A stretch of DNA of 53,350 bases from Acinetobacter lwoffii (lineage in GTDB: Bacteria; Pseudomonadota; Gammaproteobacteria; Pseudomonadales; Moraxellaceae). The notes below the pieces were generated by a model, which ran no database searches, had not been told where the DNA came from, and saw only the letters and a list, made by a program, of their open reading frames with translations. Positions 8,392-18,583 of the stretch are shown one piece after another. Numbering within the stretch: the stretch's first letter is position 1; every line of letters starts with the position of its first letter. A program made the position numbers and the translations under genes. The stretch lies in the NCBI RefSeq assembly GCF_024129735.1, contig NZ_JAMXXK010000019.1:1-53350 (forward strand). Reading direction: 5' to 3'.

Positions 8392-10140
8392 TTAAATTGT
8401 ATAATCTTTATGCTGCTCAAAGATCTCTGGCGCCAGGTCCTGAATCGCCTGAAAATGGGTCAGATAAATGCGCCCGCTCAAATGCGTCATCAATTTAGAA
8501 GCTTGCAGCTTGTCTATGACCGGACCTTTGACTTCGGCAAAATGCAGACGAATATCCAGTTTGGCCAGTTCCGCATTTAAATCTTCCAGCATTTCCAGGG
8601 CACTCAGATCAATCGCACTGATGCTGGAACAGTTGATAATCACATGTTGTAGCTGGTCATTCAGGCTGATCTCATTGATCAGATAACCTTTGAAGCTATT
8701 GGCATTCAGAAACGTCAGATTCTCATCAATCCGTAGTGACAGCACCCGGTCGGAGGTACTGACCTGATGCCGCTGAATATTACGAAAATGCTGGGTTCCT
8801 TCGACCAGACCGACAACTGCAATATGCGGACGGCTGATTCGCCATAACATCAGCACAAAGGTCGAGACGATTCCAATAATCAAACCGGTGGAAATATCAA
8901 TCAGGACCACGCCCAGAAAAGTAATCCACATGGCAAGGCCATCTGCCTTGGAATAGCGCCAGGCATCAAAAAATGGCTGGAGATTAACCAGCTTCCAGAT
9001 GGAAACAATAATCGTCGCGGCCAGAATGGTCAGCGGCAGATCTTCAAAAAATCCGGTAAAGAACAGACTCACGAAAATAATCAGAATCGAGGATAAAACA
9101 CCGGCCATAGGTGATTTGGCACCGGCATCGGCGTTTACTACAGTCCGTGACAGGCTGCCCGTGACAGGAAAAGCTGAACTCACGCCTGCACTGATATTGG
9201 CCAGACCGAGTGCGATCAGCTCCTGATTACTGTTTAAATGACTGCGTTGCTGTAAGGCTGTCGCTTGAGCAATCGACAAGGATTCCACAAAGCTGATCAT
9301 GGCGATCATGCTGGCACCCGGTAACAAGGTCATGACCAGTTCCCAGTTCCAGTGAGGAAAGGACAAGGGCGGGAAACCGGATGGGATTGCACCGACCGTT
9401 TTAATGCCCTGAAGCTTTAAATCCAGAAATACAATTGCTGCAATGCCGAGACACACCAGAATCAGGGGCACCGCACGGACTAAAAAATCTGTAGAGCCGA
9501 TCCGGCTTTGTACAGCCTGAGATTTTAATAACTGGGGCAGATAGATCAGTAGACCGATAGAGAGCAGGCCGAAAATCAGGCTCGGCACGTGCAGTAGCGG
9601 GAAATATTGCAGCAGACTGCTGGCGAACTCCGGAATGTTATTGGCTTTTAAGGGAAGATCGACCAAAAACTTTAACTGTCCAAAAGCAATCAATAAGGCA
9701 GAGGCAATAATAAAGCTTTGGATCACCGGATGACTAATCAACTGGATCATAAAACCAAAACGAAATAATCCCAAAAGCAGGGAAATAATGCCGACCATCA
9801 GTGCCAATAGGGTCGCAGCTTCGATATAGACCGGTGAGCCGACTTCAAAAAGTGGATTGAGCGTAGCAAAAGTCATCATGGAAATGATGGCCACGGGGCC
9901 AATCGATAAAGTCGAACTCCCACCGAGCAGGGCATAAATGATCATCGGCAGGATGCTGGCATATAAGCCCATGATCGGCGGCAATCCTGCCAGCATGGCA
10001 TAGGCCATCCCTTGAGGCACCAGCATCGCCACCACAATCAGGGCAGCCAGCACATCAGACTTAAATTTGACCGGCGTGTAGTGGCTTAACCATGCCCAGG
10101 CAGGCAGTCTATGCAGAAGTTTAGACTTGGAATTTTGCAT
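8392..10140 (-). CDS. SulP-family anion transporter with STAS domain
   Basis: A 582-residue protein. The SulP membrane domain (about 1-430) has VAMLVPQGMAYAMLAGLPPIMGLYAS and a PVTGSLSRTVVNADAGAKSP signature. A cytoplasmic STAS domain follows (about 445-570), containing the conserved INCSSISAIDLSALEML stretch. The family moves sulfate, bicarbonate or other anions. Substrate is not determinable from sequence, but the neighbouring BigR-like repressor and cysK make a sulfur oxyanion attractive. The ArsR gene lies upstream on the same strand across a 216-bp gap, so co-transcription is uncertain. Confidence 0.9.
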   Translation of the reverse strand: MQNSKSKLLHRLPAWAWLSHYTPVKFKSDVLAALIVVAMLVPQGMAYAMLAGLPPIMGLYASILPMIIYALLGGSSTLSIGPVAIISMMTFATLNPLFEVGSPVYIEAATLLALMVGIISLLLGLFRFGFMIQLISHPVIQSFIIASALLIAFGQLKFLVDLPLKANNIPEFASSLLQYFPLLHVPSLIFGLLSIGLLIYLPQLLKSQAVQSRIGSTDFLVRAVPLILVCLGIAAIVFLDLKLQGIKTVGAIPSGFPPLSFPHWNWELVMTLLPGASMIAMISFVESLSIAQATALQQRSHLNSNQELIALGLANISAGVSSAFPVTGSLSRTVVNADAGAKSPMAGVLSSILIIFVSLFFTGFFEDLPLTILAATIIVSIWKLVNLQPFFDAWRYSKADGLAMWITFLGVVLIDISTGLIIGIVSTFVLMLWRISRPHIAVVGLVEGTQHFRNIQRHQVSTSDRVLSLRIDENLTFLNANSFKGYLINEISLNDQLQHVIINCSSISAIDLSALEMLEDLNAELAKLDIRLHFAEVKGPVIDKLQASKLMTHLSGRIYLTHFQAIQDLAPEIFEQHKDYTI

Positions 10141-10356
10141 AAAAAGGTCTAAATCACAAATATAGATATATTATGCACAAATTCTGCTAAGAAGTCTTAG
10201 CTGATCTAGATTCTTGATGAATCATGTTTAAAATGAAACATCTGGGTCAGTCGCAGATCATTTAAAAAACTCTATGATCGAGATCTTAGTGGTGTAGAAC
10301 GACCTCAATAAGAGTTTAAAGAAACTTATCTTGATCACTGAAAAAAGAAAGATTCT

Positions 10357-10674
10357 TTATTTAGCTGGATTGCCACAATACAATTGATAAAGGGTATTTA
10401 AGACCACAATCAAATTTTGATCTTTAATTGAATAATAAATCTGTTTGCCGTCGCGCCGGGTATCTACCACATCGCTTTTGCGCAACATCATGAGCTGTTG
10501 GGAAAGTGTCGGCTGTTTAATCTCAGTTATTTCCTCAATTTCTGAAACATTCAGTTCCGCTTGAGACAGATGACATAAAATAAGAAGACGGTCGGTATTG
10601 GCCAGAGATTTTAAAATGCCGACGACCTGTTCTGCTGAATCGCGCATAGTCGTGATTTCAAAATCGGTTTTCAT
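10357..10674 (-). CDS. ArsR-family repressor, BigR/SqrR-like
   Basis: A 105-residue winged-helix protein with the ArsR recognition segment IEEITEIKQPTLSQQLMMLR (about 46-65) and the wing DTRRDGKQIYYS. It lacks the usual metal-binding ELCVC motif. It does carry Cys34 in LILCHL and Cys100 near the C-terminus. A pair 66 residues apart is what SqrR/BigR/YgaV persulfide sensors use (Cys41 and Cys107 in SqrR). I infer a sulfide/persulfide-responsive repressor. It sits between a SulP transporter and divergent cysK, which fits a sulfur role. No rhodanese or persulfide dioxygenase gene is adjacent, unlike classical BigR operons. Confidence 0.82.
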   Translation of the reverse strand: MKTDFEITTMRDSAEQVVGILKSLANTDRLLILCHLSQAELNVSEIEEITEIKQPTLSQQLMMLRKSDVVDTRRDGKQIYYSIKDQNLIVVLNTLYQLYCGNPAK

Positions 10675-10955
10675 TCAATATGTCCATTATAAAGTTACAG
10701 CCCGCTAATTATACGGGTCTTAGCCCGTAATACCTTGCTAAAAACAGTTAAGTTTTATGGTTTTTAATGAATTGAATTATCAATTAAAATTATATTTTAA
10801 ATATTGATAGATAAGATAAATTTATTGCATAGTGTAGAAAGTATTTTAGTTCACATTCGTGCAATGAAGTGCAAGTTTCATCAAACATCTACAAAGCAAA
10901 AAAATGCTTGTATGATGTTTAAGCGACTTGAACCAATAACATTAGGGATATCATC
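10675..10955. promoter_or_regulatory. Divergent promoter region between arsR-type gene and cysK
   Basis: This 281-bp stretch must contain both promoters. It holds an inverted repeat, TACGGG (10712-10717) and CCCGTA (10724-10729), close to the repressor gene. Further right is a very AT-rich stretch with TCAAT and ATTGA half sites about 18 bp apart (near 10779-10806). Either could be the repressor's operator. No experimental motif is matched exactly. Confidence 0.4.
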
Positions 10956-11954
10956 ATGAGTACAGATTCAGCTTTTCCAACACCGAATAATTTAGGTATA
11001 GCGGTTTATAGTAATAATGCAGACGCGATTGGAAATACACCGCTTGTTCGTATTAATCGTGTGATTTCCGGTCCAGCCACTGTACTTGCGAAAATTGAAA
11101 GCCGTAATCCGGCCTTTTCAGTCAAATGTCGTATTGGTGCAGCATTAATTAACGATGCAGAAAAATCTGGCAAGCTCAAACCCGGCATGCATATTGTCGA
11201 GCCAACCAGCGGCAATACCGGTATTGCATTGGCTTTTGTTGCGGCAGCCAAAGGTTATGACATTACTTTGACCATGCCTTCAAGTATGAGTATCGAACGC
11301 CGTAAGGTGGTGAAAGCATTGGGTGCCAATCTGGTTTTGACTGATCCGGCCAAAGGCATGAAGGGCGCGATTGAAGAAGCACAACGTCTAGTCAATGAAA
11401 ATCCTGAACTATACTACCTGCCACAACAGTTTGAAAATCCGGCCAATCCTAAAATTCATGAAGAAACTACAGGCCCAGAAATCTGGGAAGCGACTGCGGG
11501 CAATGTCGATATTCTGGTCGCAGGTGTCGGAACGGGTGGAACTATTACCGGTATTTCACGTTACTTTGAAAAAGTAAAAAATAAGCCTTTATATTCAGTG
11601 GCGGTGGAACCCGCTGAGTCTGCGATTATTGGTCAGGCCAAACGCGGTGAAGACATTACACCTGGACCACACAAAATTCAGGGGATTGGTGCCAACTTCA
11701 TTCCGGGCAATCTGGACCTAGACCTCGTTGATGAAGTGATTGCCATTAATAGCACAGATGCAGTCGAGTGGGCACGTAAAACGGCAGCTCAGGAAGGTAT
11801 CCTGGTCGGCATTTCAAGTGGCGCGGCTATGGCAGCAGCGGCACAATTGGCGGCTCGCCCTGAAAATGCCGGTAAAAATATTGTGGTGATTTTGCCAGAC
11901 GGTGGTGAACGTTACCTGTCTTCGATCTTATTTGAAAATATTTCTGCCGAATAA
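10956..11954 (+). CDS. cysK: Cysteine synthase A (O-acetylserine sulfhydrylase)
   Basis: A 332-residue fold-type II PLP enzyme that makes cysteine from O-acetylserine and sulfide. The PLP lysine is Lys57 in [11 protein letters not shown], the CysK form of the motif. The substrate loop [11 protein letters not shown] (82-92), the phosphate-binding GTGGTITG and the C-terminal SSGAAMAAA follow. There is an N-terminal extension of about 15 residues compared with E. coli CysK. AGGGA precedes the ATG. It is divergent from the BigR-like repressor gene and ends in its own terminator, so it looks monocistronic. Confidence 0.95.
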   Translation: MSTDSAFPTPNNLGIAVYSNNADAIGNTPLVRINRVISGPATVLAKIESRNPAFSVKCRIGAALINDAEKSGKLKPGMHIVEPTSGNTGIALAFVAAAKGYDITLTMPSSMSIERRKVVKALGANLVLTDPAKGMKGAIEEAQRLVNENPELYYLPQQFENPANPKIHEETTGPEIWEATAGNVDILVAGVGTGGTITGISRYFEKVKNKPLYSVAVEPAESAIIGQAKRGEDITPGPHKIQGIGANFIPGNLDLDLVDEVIAINSTDAVEWARKTAAQEGILVGISSGAAMAAAAQLAARPENAGKNIVVILPDGGERYLSSILFENISAE

Positions 11955-11989
11955 CATTGATGCATTTTATATTTTAAATACTGCCATAC

Positions 11990-12016
11990 AAGCCCGAAGT
12001 CATCTTCGGGCTTTTT
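11990..12016 (+). terminator. Terminator of cysK
   Basis: A perfect 10-bp stem, AAGCCCGAAG (11990-11999) with CTTCGGGCTT (12004-12013), a TCAT loop and a T-run. Confidence 0.93.
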
Positions 12017-12078
12017 ATTGGGTGGTTTTAAATCGCAGCAGGACGCTGCATTATTTTTAAAATAGTCAGATGAAAGAC

Positions 12079-12109
12079 TTGACCTTACCATGATGGGAAT
12101 GTTTAAGCT
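12079..12109 (+). promoter_or_regulatory. CueR-type copA promoter
   Basis: The -35 box TTGACC (12079-12084) and the -10 box TAAGCT (12104-12109) are separated by 19 bp, the long spacer typical of MerR-family promoters. The spacer carries the dyad ACCTTACC...GGAATGT (12082-12102), very close to the CueR site ACCTTCC...GGAAGGT. It lies about 36 bp before the copA start. Confidence 0.85.
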
Positions 12110-12145
12110 ATAAGCTCAACAGTGAGTTGAAGCATGGAGATGGGC

Positions 12146-14842
12146 ATGGCAGAACAAGATAGCAACCGCTTATATGAACAGCAGGTGCAGATTGGCGGTA
12201 TGACCTGCGCCTCCTGTGTAGCTCGGGTAGAAAAAGCCTTGAAAAAAATTGAAGGCGTGGTCGAGGCATCTGTCAATCTATCGACTGAAAAAGCTTTTAT
12301 TAAAAGCCAGCAGCCAATTGCTGCCGCTGCGCTGGTTCAAGCAATTGAAAAATCCGGTTTTGATGTACCGACGCAACAGTTTGATTTAAATATTGAAGGC
12401 ATGACCTGTGCATCCTGTGTGGCTCGCGTAGAAAAAGCCCTAAAAAAAGTGGAAGGCGTGCTGGATGCACAAGTGAATCTGGCCACTGAAAAGGCGCATG
12501 TGAGTGCGATCAACTCTGTACCATTGTCCAAACTAACTCAGGCAGTGCAAAAAGCCGGTTTTGATATTCAGAGCAATCGGATTGAGTTGGCAATTGAAGG
12601 TATGACTTGCGCTTCATGTGTGGCACGGGTTGAAAAAGCTTTATTGAAAGTAGAAGGTGTCAGCGAAGCACAGGTCAATCTAGCCACCGAAACTGCCTGG
12701 TTGAAAGCTTCGCATGCCCAGCTTCCGGCCTTGATTGCTGCTGTGGAGAAAGCCGGTTATAAAGCCACCCTAAAATCCGGTACCGATCTCTCAGCAGAGA
12801 ATCATGTTGCTTTTCAGGAAAAGAAAGCCAATGAAACGGCACAGCTGAAACGCGATTTATGGCTTGCAGTCATTCTGACAGCGCCTGTATTTATTCTGGA
12901 AATGGGCTCGCACCTGATTCCGGCGTTTCATCATTTTATTTCCCATACGCTGGGAACCCAGAACAGCTGGTATCTGCAGTTTGTGCTGACCACTTTGGTG
13001 CTGATTATTCCGGGGCGGCGTTTTTATCAGCATGGTATTCCAGCTTTATTGCGTCTGGCACCAGATATGAACTCGCTGGTGGCCGTTGGGACCATTGCCG
13101 CCTATGGCTTTTCCTGTATTGCGACCTTTTTTCCGCAGTTGTTACCCCAGTCCACCGTACATGTGTACTTTGAAGCGGCCGCCGTTATTGTCGCGCTGAT
13201 TTTACTGGGGCGTTATCTGGAAGCCAAAGCCAAAGGTAAAACCTCGGAAGCGATTCAGTATCTGGTCGGCTTGCAACCGAAAACAGCTCGAGTACAACAG
13301 AATGATCACTGGATTGATCTGGCAATTGCCGATGTACAACAAGGCATGCTGATTGAAATCCGTCCGGGTGAAAAAGTCGCCGTCGATGGTGAAGTGGTTG
13401 CCGGGCAAAGTTATATTGATGAAGCGATGATTAGCGGTGAGCCTTTACCTGTGGCCAAACAGGCTGGCGATCAGGTGGTCGGCGGTACGGTAAACCAGAA
13501 CGGAACCTTGCAAATCAAGGCTACTGCGGTCGGTCAGGATTCGGTACTGGCGCAGATTATTCAGATGGTGGAACAGGCACAAGGCTCAAAACTGCCAATT
13601 CAGGCCGTGGTCGATAAAGTGACTTTATGGTTTGTGCCGGCTGTTATGGCATTGGCGGCCTTGACCTTTATGGTCTGGTTCCTGTTTGGGCCTGAGCCGA
13701 ATCTGACCTACGCCTTGGTAAATGCAGTCGCCGTACTGATTATTGCCTGTCCATGTGCAATGGGACTGGCGACCCCTACCTCGATTATGGTCGGAACTGG
13801 CCGTGCAGCAGAACTGGGCGTGCTATTTCGTAAGGGTGAAGCTTTACAGTTACTGCAACAAACTAAAGTTGTCGCTTTGGATAAAACTGGAACCTTAACT
13901 GAAGGAAAACCGCTGCTGACCGACTTTGAAGTTACGGCAGATTTTAATCAGCAGACTGTATTGCAGCTAGTGGCTTCGGTGGAGGCTAAATCTGAACATC
14001 CGATTGCCCACGCCATTGTTCAGGCTGCCCGTGAGCAAGAACTGGAACTGAGTGAAGTGACGGATTTTGATTCAATTACGGGTGCAGGGGTCAAAGCAAA
14101 GGTTGCTGGGCAGCAATTGCATATCGGTGCAGAACGTCTGATGCAAGACTTGGGTCTAAATGTCAATCTGTTTAGAGCCACTGCACAAAAGCTCGGTGAT
14201 CAAGGCCGCAGTCCTTTATATGTGGCGATTAATCAAAAGCTGGCTGCGATTATTGCTGTCGCTGACCCGATTAAACCGACTACTTATAGCGCGATTCAGG
14301 CCTTACATGACCAAGGCCTCAAAGTGGCAATGATTACCGGGGATCACCAGCATACCGCGCAGGCCATTGCCAGACAGCTGAAAATTGATCAGGTGATTGC
14401 GCAAGTTTTGCCACATGAAAAAGTCGATGCAGTACGTCAACTCCAGCAGCAATACGGTGTGCTCACTTTTGTCGGGGACGGAATCAATGATGCTCCGGCA
14501 TTGGCACAGGCCGATGTTGGCATGGCGATTGGTACCGGCACTGATGTCGCGATTGAAGCAGCCGATGTCGTATTGATGTCAGGCAATTTACAGCATGTGG
14601 CTACAGGCATCGGCTTGAGTCAGGCCACTATGCGCAATATCCGGCAGAACCTGTTCTGGGCCTTTGTCTATAATATTGCTTTAATCCCGATTGCTGCCGG
14701 GGTGCTCTATCCATTCTGGGGCATCTTGTTATCGCCAATGTTTGCCGCAGGTGCGATGGCATTGTCCTCCGTGTTTGTCGTCAGCAATGCCTTAAGGTTA
14801 AAAGCCTATCAACCGGTACAATTTAAGGAGTCAGTTCAATGA
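12146..14842 (+). CDS. copA: Copper-exporting P1B-type ATPase
   Basis: An 898-residue inner-membrane Cu(I) exporter. It has three N-terminal heavy-metal-associated domains with MTCASC motifs whose first cysteines are 21, 88 and 155, spaced exactly 67 residues. The rest shows the membrane copper site Cys535-Pro-Cys537, the phosphorylated Asp579 in DKTGT, the SEHP loop and the hinge GDGINDAP. The frame opens at 12134, but GGAG at 12136-12139 is correctly placed only for the ATG at 12146. The gene is driven by a CueR-type promoter and overlaps cueR by four bases (ATGA), so the two are co-transcribed. Confidence 0.96.
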   Translation: MAEQDSNRLYEQQVQIGGMTCASCVARVEKALKKIEGVVEASVNLSTEKAFIKSQQPIAAAALVQAIEKSGFDVPTQQFDLNIEGMTCASCVARVEKALKKVEGVLDAQVNLATEKAHVSAINSVPLSKLTQAVQKAGFDIQSNRIELAIEGMTCASCVARVEKALLKVEGVSEAQVNLATETAWLKASHAQLPALIAAVEKAGYKATLKSGTDLSAENHVAFQEKKANETAQLKRDLWLAVILTAPVFILEMGSHLIPAFHHFISHTLGTQNSWYLQFVLTTLVLIIPGRRFYQHGIPALLRLAPDMNSLVAVGTIAAYGFSCIATFFPQLLPQSTVHVYFEAAAVIVALILLGRYLEAKAKGKTSEAIQYLVGLQPKTARVQQNDHWIDLAIADVQQGMLIEIRPGEKVAVDGEVVAGQSYIDEAMISGEPLPVAKQAGDQVVGGTVNQNGTLQIKATAVGQDSVLAQIIQMVEQAQGSKLPIQAVVDKVTLWFVPAVMALAALTFMVWFLFGPEPNLTYALVNAVAVLIIACPCAMGLATPTSIMVGTGRAAELGVLFRKGEALQLLQQTKVVALDKTGTLTEGKPLLTDFEVTADFNQQTVLQLVASVEAKSEHPIAHAIVQAAREQELELSEVTDFDSITGAGVKAKVAGQQLHIGAERLMQDLGLNVNLFRATAQKLGDQGRSPLYVAINQKLAAIIAVADPIKPTTYSAIQALHDQGLKVAMITGDHQHTAQAIARQLKIDQVIAQVLPHEKVDAVRQLQQQYGVLTFVGDGINDAPALAQADVGMAIGTGTDVAIEAADVVLMSGNLQHVATGIGLSQATMRNIRQNLFWAFVYNIALIPIAAGVLYPFWGILLSPMFAAGAMALSSVFVVSNALRLKAYQPVQFKESVQ

Positions 14843-15246
14843 ATATTGGTCAGGCGGCCAAACGGTCCGGCATCTCTGCAAAAATGATTCGCTATTATGA
14901 GGACATTGGTTTGTTGCCCACTCCGAAACGAAGCGATGCAGGCTATCGGGTTTATACTGATGCGGATATTAAAACCTTAAGTTTTATTCAGCATGCACGC
15001 GAACTCGGCTTTTCTTCAGAGCAGATGAAAGAATTACTCGGCCTGTGGCTGAACAGCTCACGTCAGAGTAGCGAGGTGAAACAGCTGGCACAAAAACATA
15101 TCCAGTTTTTACAACAGAAAATTGCCGATATGCAGCATATGCTGATGATATTAGAGCAATCGGTTGAGCAGTGTGCCGACAATGAACAGTCCGATTGCCA
15201 GATTTTAAAACAGATTGAACAGGGTGTCGTCCCTGAACAGCACTGA
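14839..15246 (+). CDS. cueR: Copper-responsive MerR-family regulator CueR
   Basis: A 135-residue regulator with the N-terminal MerR helix-turn-helix ([21 protein letters not shown]), a dimerisation helix (about 75-110) and a metal loop. The cysteines are Cys112 and Cys120, the exact C-x7-C geometry of CueR, and the Cu(I)-specific pattern lacks the third cysteine of mercury sensors. It activates the promoter at 12079-12109. AAGGAG lies upstream of the ATG inside the end of copA. The four-base overlap with copA indicates translational coupling, so the activator is made together with its target. Confidence 0.95.
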   Translation: MNIGQAAKRSGISAKMIRYYEDIGLLPTPKRSDAGYRVYTDADIKTLSFIQHARELGFSSEQMKELLGLWLNSSRQSSEVKQLAQKHIQFLQQKIADMQHMLMILEQSVEQCADNEQSDCQILKQIEQGVVPEQH

Positions 15247-15324
15247 CCAGATCTGCAATTCAACTCAGGTTAAATATAGTCTGCTGAATCATATCAACTT
15301 TAAACCGAACCTATGGAGCTAAAC

Positions 15325-15519
15325 ATGAAATTCCGTATTGAAAACATGACCTGTGGTGGCTGCGCGCGCAGTGTCACGGCTACGATTAAAGATCTGGATG
15401 AAAATGCCACTGTGAGTATTGATGTGGCAACTAAGCTGGTCGACGTTGAATCGACAGCCAGTGAGTCCGAGATTGTCGCGGCTTTGACCGAAGATGGTTT
15501 CCCGCCTGTTGCAGCCTGA
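15325..15519 (+). CDS. CopZ-like copper chaperone (HMA domain)
   Basis: A 64-residue single heavy-metal-associated domain. MTCGGC carries Cys10 and Cys13, which bind Cu(I). It likely delivers copper to CopA in the cytoplasm. The frame extends back to 15313, but GGAG at 15315-15318 fits the ATG at 15325. It lies 78 bp after cueR on the same strand and is probably the last gene of the copA-cueR-copZ unit, which closes with the terminator at 15573-15601. Confidence 0.9.
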   Translation: MKFRIENMTCGGCARSVTATIKDLDENATVSIDVATKLVDVESTASESEIVAALTEDGFPPVAA

Positions 15520-15572
15520 TCTTACTCCAATGAGGCAGCACAAAATGATTGTATGAAATCATAGAAACAAAT

Positions 15573-15605
15573 AAAAATGCCTGATTGAATCAGGCATTTT
15601 TTTAT
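15573..15605. terminator. Bidirectional terminator between copZ and the tetR-type gene
   Basis: The stem AAAAATGCCTGA (15573-15584) and TCAGGCATTTTT (15590-15601) with a 5-nt loop has T-runs in both directions. It serves converging copZ (plus) and the TetR gene (minus). Confidence 0.92.
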
Positions 15606-15613
15606 TACAGTGA

Positions 15614-16219
15614 TTATACCGATGAGATTTTATCTGGCGTCATCAGCGCCTGATTAATATACAGCTTAATCAGACGTTCACGTGACCCAATCGCTTTTTG
15701 GTAATTGGTCGAATTTAATAACAGCGAAGCGCCATAGGTGACTGTCCAGATATAGGACAAATAATCCCGAATCGACATGGCACTTTCTAAAGCCACCAGA
15801 TAATCATGGGTGATGTCTTTAATCCGGATAATCCGTTCTTCACGAATACGATAAAGCTCCTGAAATAACTCTTTCAGATTTTTTTCGTTATTGGTTAAAC
15901 GCTCTTCAATCACATGCAACAGGATGGTTCGGTTTGAATTGAGCATGTGATAGAGCATATATTGTGAAACATAATTTTTAATATCGTTATTATGCTTTTT
16001 TGATATTTCTAGAATTCTTTTTTCATTCAGAATAATCAGTTCTAAATATAACTGGTTCTTGCTTTTAAAATGTTTGTAGATGGTTCCTTTTGCGATGTCC
16101 AGTTCACTGGCCAGCTCACTCAGGGTAATGTCCTGATTATTATCCAGTAGCAGGCTTTCCGCCATGCTGAGGATCTTCTCTTTACGAAGAAGGAAGTTCT
16201 GCTGTCTTACAGTCGTCAT
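15614..16219 (-). CDS. TetR-family transcriptional regulator
   Basis: A 201-residue protein with an N-terminal TetR helix-turn-helix, ITLSELASELDIAKGTIYKHFKSK (about 31-54). The all-helical ligand-binding region is unlike any I can assign. It is divergent from the acyl-CoA dehydrogenase/thiolase pair across a 499-bp gap. By analogy with PsrA/FadR-type regulators it may control that pair in response to an acyl-CoA; this is inference from position only. Confidence 0.87.
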   Translation of the reverse strand: MTTVRQQNFLLRKEKILSMAESLLLDNNQDITLSELASELDIAKGTIYKHFKSKNQLYLELIILNEKRILEISKKHNNDIKNYVSQYMLYHMLNSNRTILLHVIEERLTNNEKNLKELFQELYRIREERIIRIKDITHDYLVALESAMSIRDYLSYIWTVTYGASLLLNSTNYQKAIGSRERLIKLYINQALMTPDKISSV

Positions 16220-16718
16220 CTTCTTGGTCCATACTTTTCGAAAAAGAACCTTTCAAGAATATGCAATTTTGCACGCGATGGCTATAAAACTAAGGTCGTG
16301 ATATTTATCTCATTTTGTATATTTATGCAGCAACTGGTGACAAATAAAAATAGCGATGCTGAGCAGCCAGAAATATTGTCAAGAAAACTGAACCCTAGAG
16401 ATCAACTTTGCTAAATAAAATTCCATTTTCAGTATAATTATTTTATTGTTTCAGCGCACGAAGCTAAATCCTTTGACTGTTTTAAGCCCATATTCATCAG
16501 AGTTTAATACACAAATTAGATCAATATTAAGCTGGCATATTCAGTCACTTATACTGAACATGAAGACGTGATTTTCAAGGCAACTTTATGAATCTAGATA
16601 TAGATTTAATACTGCAGGAATTGGATATCACGATTTTAAAATAGCCTGTCTGGATTCTAATGAAAATTAGACAATATTTGGCAACAGGATTGAGTATCAC
16701 CCTTTAAGGAATTTAAAA
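16220..16718. other. Long divergent intergenic region
   Basis: A 499-bp AT-rich stretch between the TetR gene and the acyl-CoA dehydrogenase gene. It should hold both promoters. The only coding signal is a possible 18-codon ORF at 16588-16644. I see no strong palindrome that could be named as the TetR operator. Confidence 0.5.
16588..16644 (+). CDS. Possible short leader ORF
   Basis: ATG preceded by AAGG at 7-bp spacing opens an 18-codon ORF (MNLDIDLILQELDITILK) that ends in TAG 74 bp before the acyl-CoA dehydrogenase start. It could be a leader peptide or chance. No homologue is recognised. Confidence 0.2.
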   Translation: MNLDIDLILQELDITILK

Positions 16719-18500
16719 ATGCCGATTTATAATGCGCCGTTAAAAGACATGGAATTTATTTTAAATGATGTATTTCATGCTGAACAATTTTGGCAAAGTA
16801 ATGAAAATCTTGCACATTTAGATATGGCAACGGCAAATGCAATTCTGGAAGAGATGGCCAAATTTTCCAAGAATGTCATTCTAGACCTGAATCGTCCTGC
16901 AGATGAAGACGGTGGTGCTCAGTTTAACAATGGTGAAGTGACAACGCCGGCTGGCTTTAAGGAAGCCTTCAAACAGTTCGCTGAAGGTGGCTGGGTAGGT
17001 CTAGGTGCCAGTGAAGAATGGGGCGGGCAAAACATGCCAAAAATGCTCACCGTTCTGGCCGATGAAATGATCTGGAGTACTAATCCATCGTTTATGCTTT
17101 ACCCGCTATTAACCGTGGGTGCGGGCATGGCGATCAATGATCGTGCTTCACAGGAACAGAAAGAAACCTATCTACCAAAATTCTATACGGGTGAATGGTC
17201 AGGCACCATGTGTCTGACTGAACCACATTCAGGTACAGATCTTGGCATGATCAAGACCAAAGCTGAACCGAATGAAGATGGTTCGTACAATATTACCGGC
17301 ACTAAAATTTTTATTACCAGCGGTGAGCATGACTTGAGTGAAAATATCATTCATTTGGTACTGGCAAAAACTCCGAATGCACCAGCAGGTTCACGTGGTA
17401 TTTCATTATTTATTGTGCCGAAATTTCTGGTCAATGCAGATGGATCACTGGGTGAGCGTAATGCAGTATCTGCCGGTTCAATCGAACATAAAATGGGAAT
17501 TAAAGGCTCGGCGACCTGCGTCATGAACTTTGACGGTGCCAAAGGCTATATGGTCGGTAACGAAAATGAAGGTCTGGCGGGCATGTTCGTGATGATGAAC
17601 TATGAACGCCTGTCGATGGGAATTCAGGGTATTGGTGCAGCAGAATTTGCCTACCAGAATGCGGCACAATATGCGACGGACCGTTTACAGGGCCGTGCAT
17701 CAACGGGTGCAAAATCTCCAGAAAAACCAGCCGATTCAATTCTGGTCCATGGCGATGTACGCCGTATGCTGCTCAATGTACGTGCTAATAATGAAGCTTC
17801 ACGTGCTTTCGCGGTGTATGTGGGTCAACAGCTGGATATTACTAAATACTCAACCGATCCTGAAGCGGTGCGTAAAGCAACTGACCGTGTGGCCCTGTTA
17901 ACCCCAATCGCCAAAGCTTACTTAACGGACAAAGCACTGGATTCTGCACTGGAAGCGCAAATGTGCTTCGGCGGTCATGGTTATATCCGTGAATGGAGCA
18001 TGGAACAGTGTATTCGTGACCTGCGTATTTCACAGATTTATGAAGGCACCAATGGCGTTCAGGCGATTGACCTGATTGGGCGTAAAACCACCAAATGTAA
18101 TGGTGCTTATATCGCTGAATATATTGCTGAAATCCGTGAATTTTCCCAAGGCCTGGATGATGCTTTAGCAATTAAATCCGCCACCTTGGAAACCTGTCAG
18201 CAACTTGAAGACATCACCAGATTCATCGTCGAGCAGTCTAAACTGAATCCTGACTTTGCCAACGCGATTGCTGTCGATTATTTACATGCAGTTGGGCTGC
18301 TCAGCTTTGTCTATATGTATGCGCGGATTAGCAAAGCCGCTGCAGCCAAAGACGACAGCTACTTCCAGAACAAACTGGTACTGGCCAATTACTATGTGGC
18401 CAAAGTACTTCCGGATTTAAGTGCACGAATTCAGCGTATTCAGGCCGGTGCGGAACTGGTGATGCAGTTGCCTGAAGACTATTTTACCACACAGGCTTAA
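16719..18500 (+). CDS. Acyl-CoA dehydrogenase (DmdC/FadE-like, long form)
   Basis: A 593-residue FAD enzyme of the long acyl-CoA dehydrogenase class, with an extra N-terminal segment and a C-terminal extension as in 3-methylmercaptopropionyl-CoA dehydrogenase-like proteins. Motifs are MCLTEPHSGTDLG (about 165-177), GTKIFITSGEHDL, MNYERLSMGIQGIG and the catalytic-region signature IRDLRISQIYEGTNGVQAIDLIGRK (about 430-454). It would introduce the alpha,beta double bond into an acyl-CoA; chain length is not readable. AAGGA precedes the ATG. The thiolase lies directly downstream, which fits a small beta-oxidation unit. Confidence 0.9.
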   Translation: MPIYNAPLKDMEFILNDVFHAEQFWQSNENLAHLDMATANAILEEMAKFSKNVILDLNRPADEDGGAQFNNGEVTTPAGFKEAFKQFAEGGWVGLGASEEWGGQNMPKMLTVLADEMIWSTNPSFMLYPLLTVGAGMAINDRASQEQKETYLPKFYTGEWSGTMCLTEPHSGTDLGMIKTKAEPNEDGSYNITGTKIFITSGEHDLSENIIHLVLAKTPNAPAGSRGISLFIVPKFLVNADGSLGERNAVSAGSIEHKMGIKGSATCVMNFDGAKGYMVGNENEGLAGMFVMMNYERLSMGIQGIGAAEFAYQNAAQYATDRLQGRASTGAKSPEKPADSILVHGDVRRMLLNVRANNEASRAFAVYVGQQLDITKYSTDPEAVRKATDRVALLTPIAKAYLTDKALDSALEAQMCFGGHGYIREWSMEQCIRDLRISQIYEGTNGVQAIDLIGRKTTKCNGAYIAEYIAEIREFSQGLDDALAIKSATLETCQQLEDITRFIVEQSKLNPDFANAIAVDYLHAVGLLSFVYMYARISKAAAAKDDSYFQNKLVLANYYVAKVLPDLSARIQRIQAGAELVMQLPEDYFTTQA

Positions 18501-18583
18501 CCCGCAATGATTGCGAAGGACCAGCCCTACAGCGCTTTAGCTATGTAGGGTTGATAACAATGATGAAAAAGGATGAAACTAAA

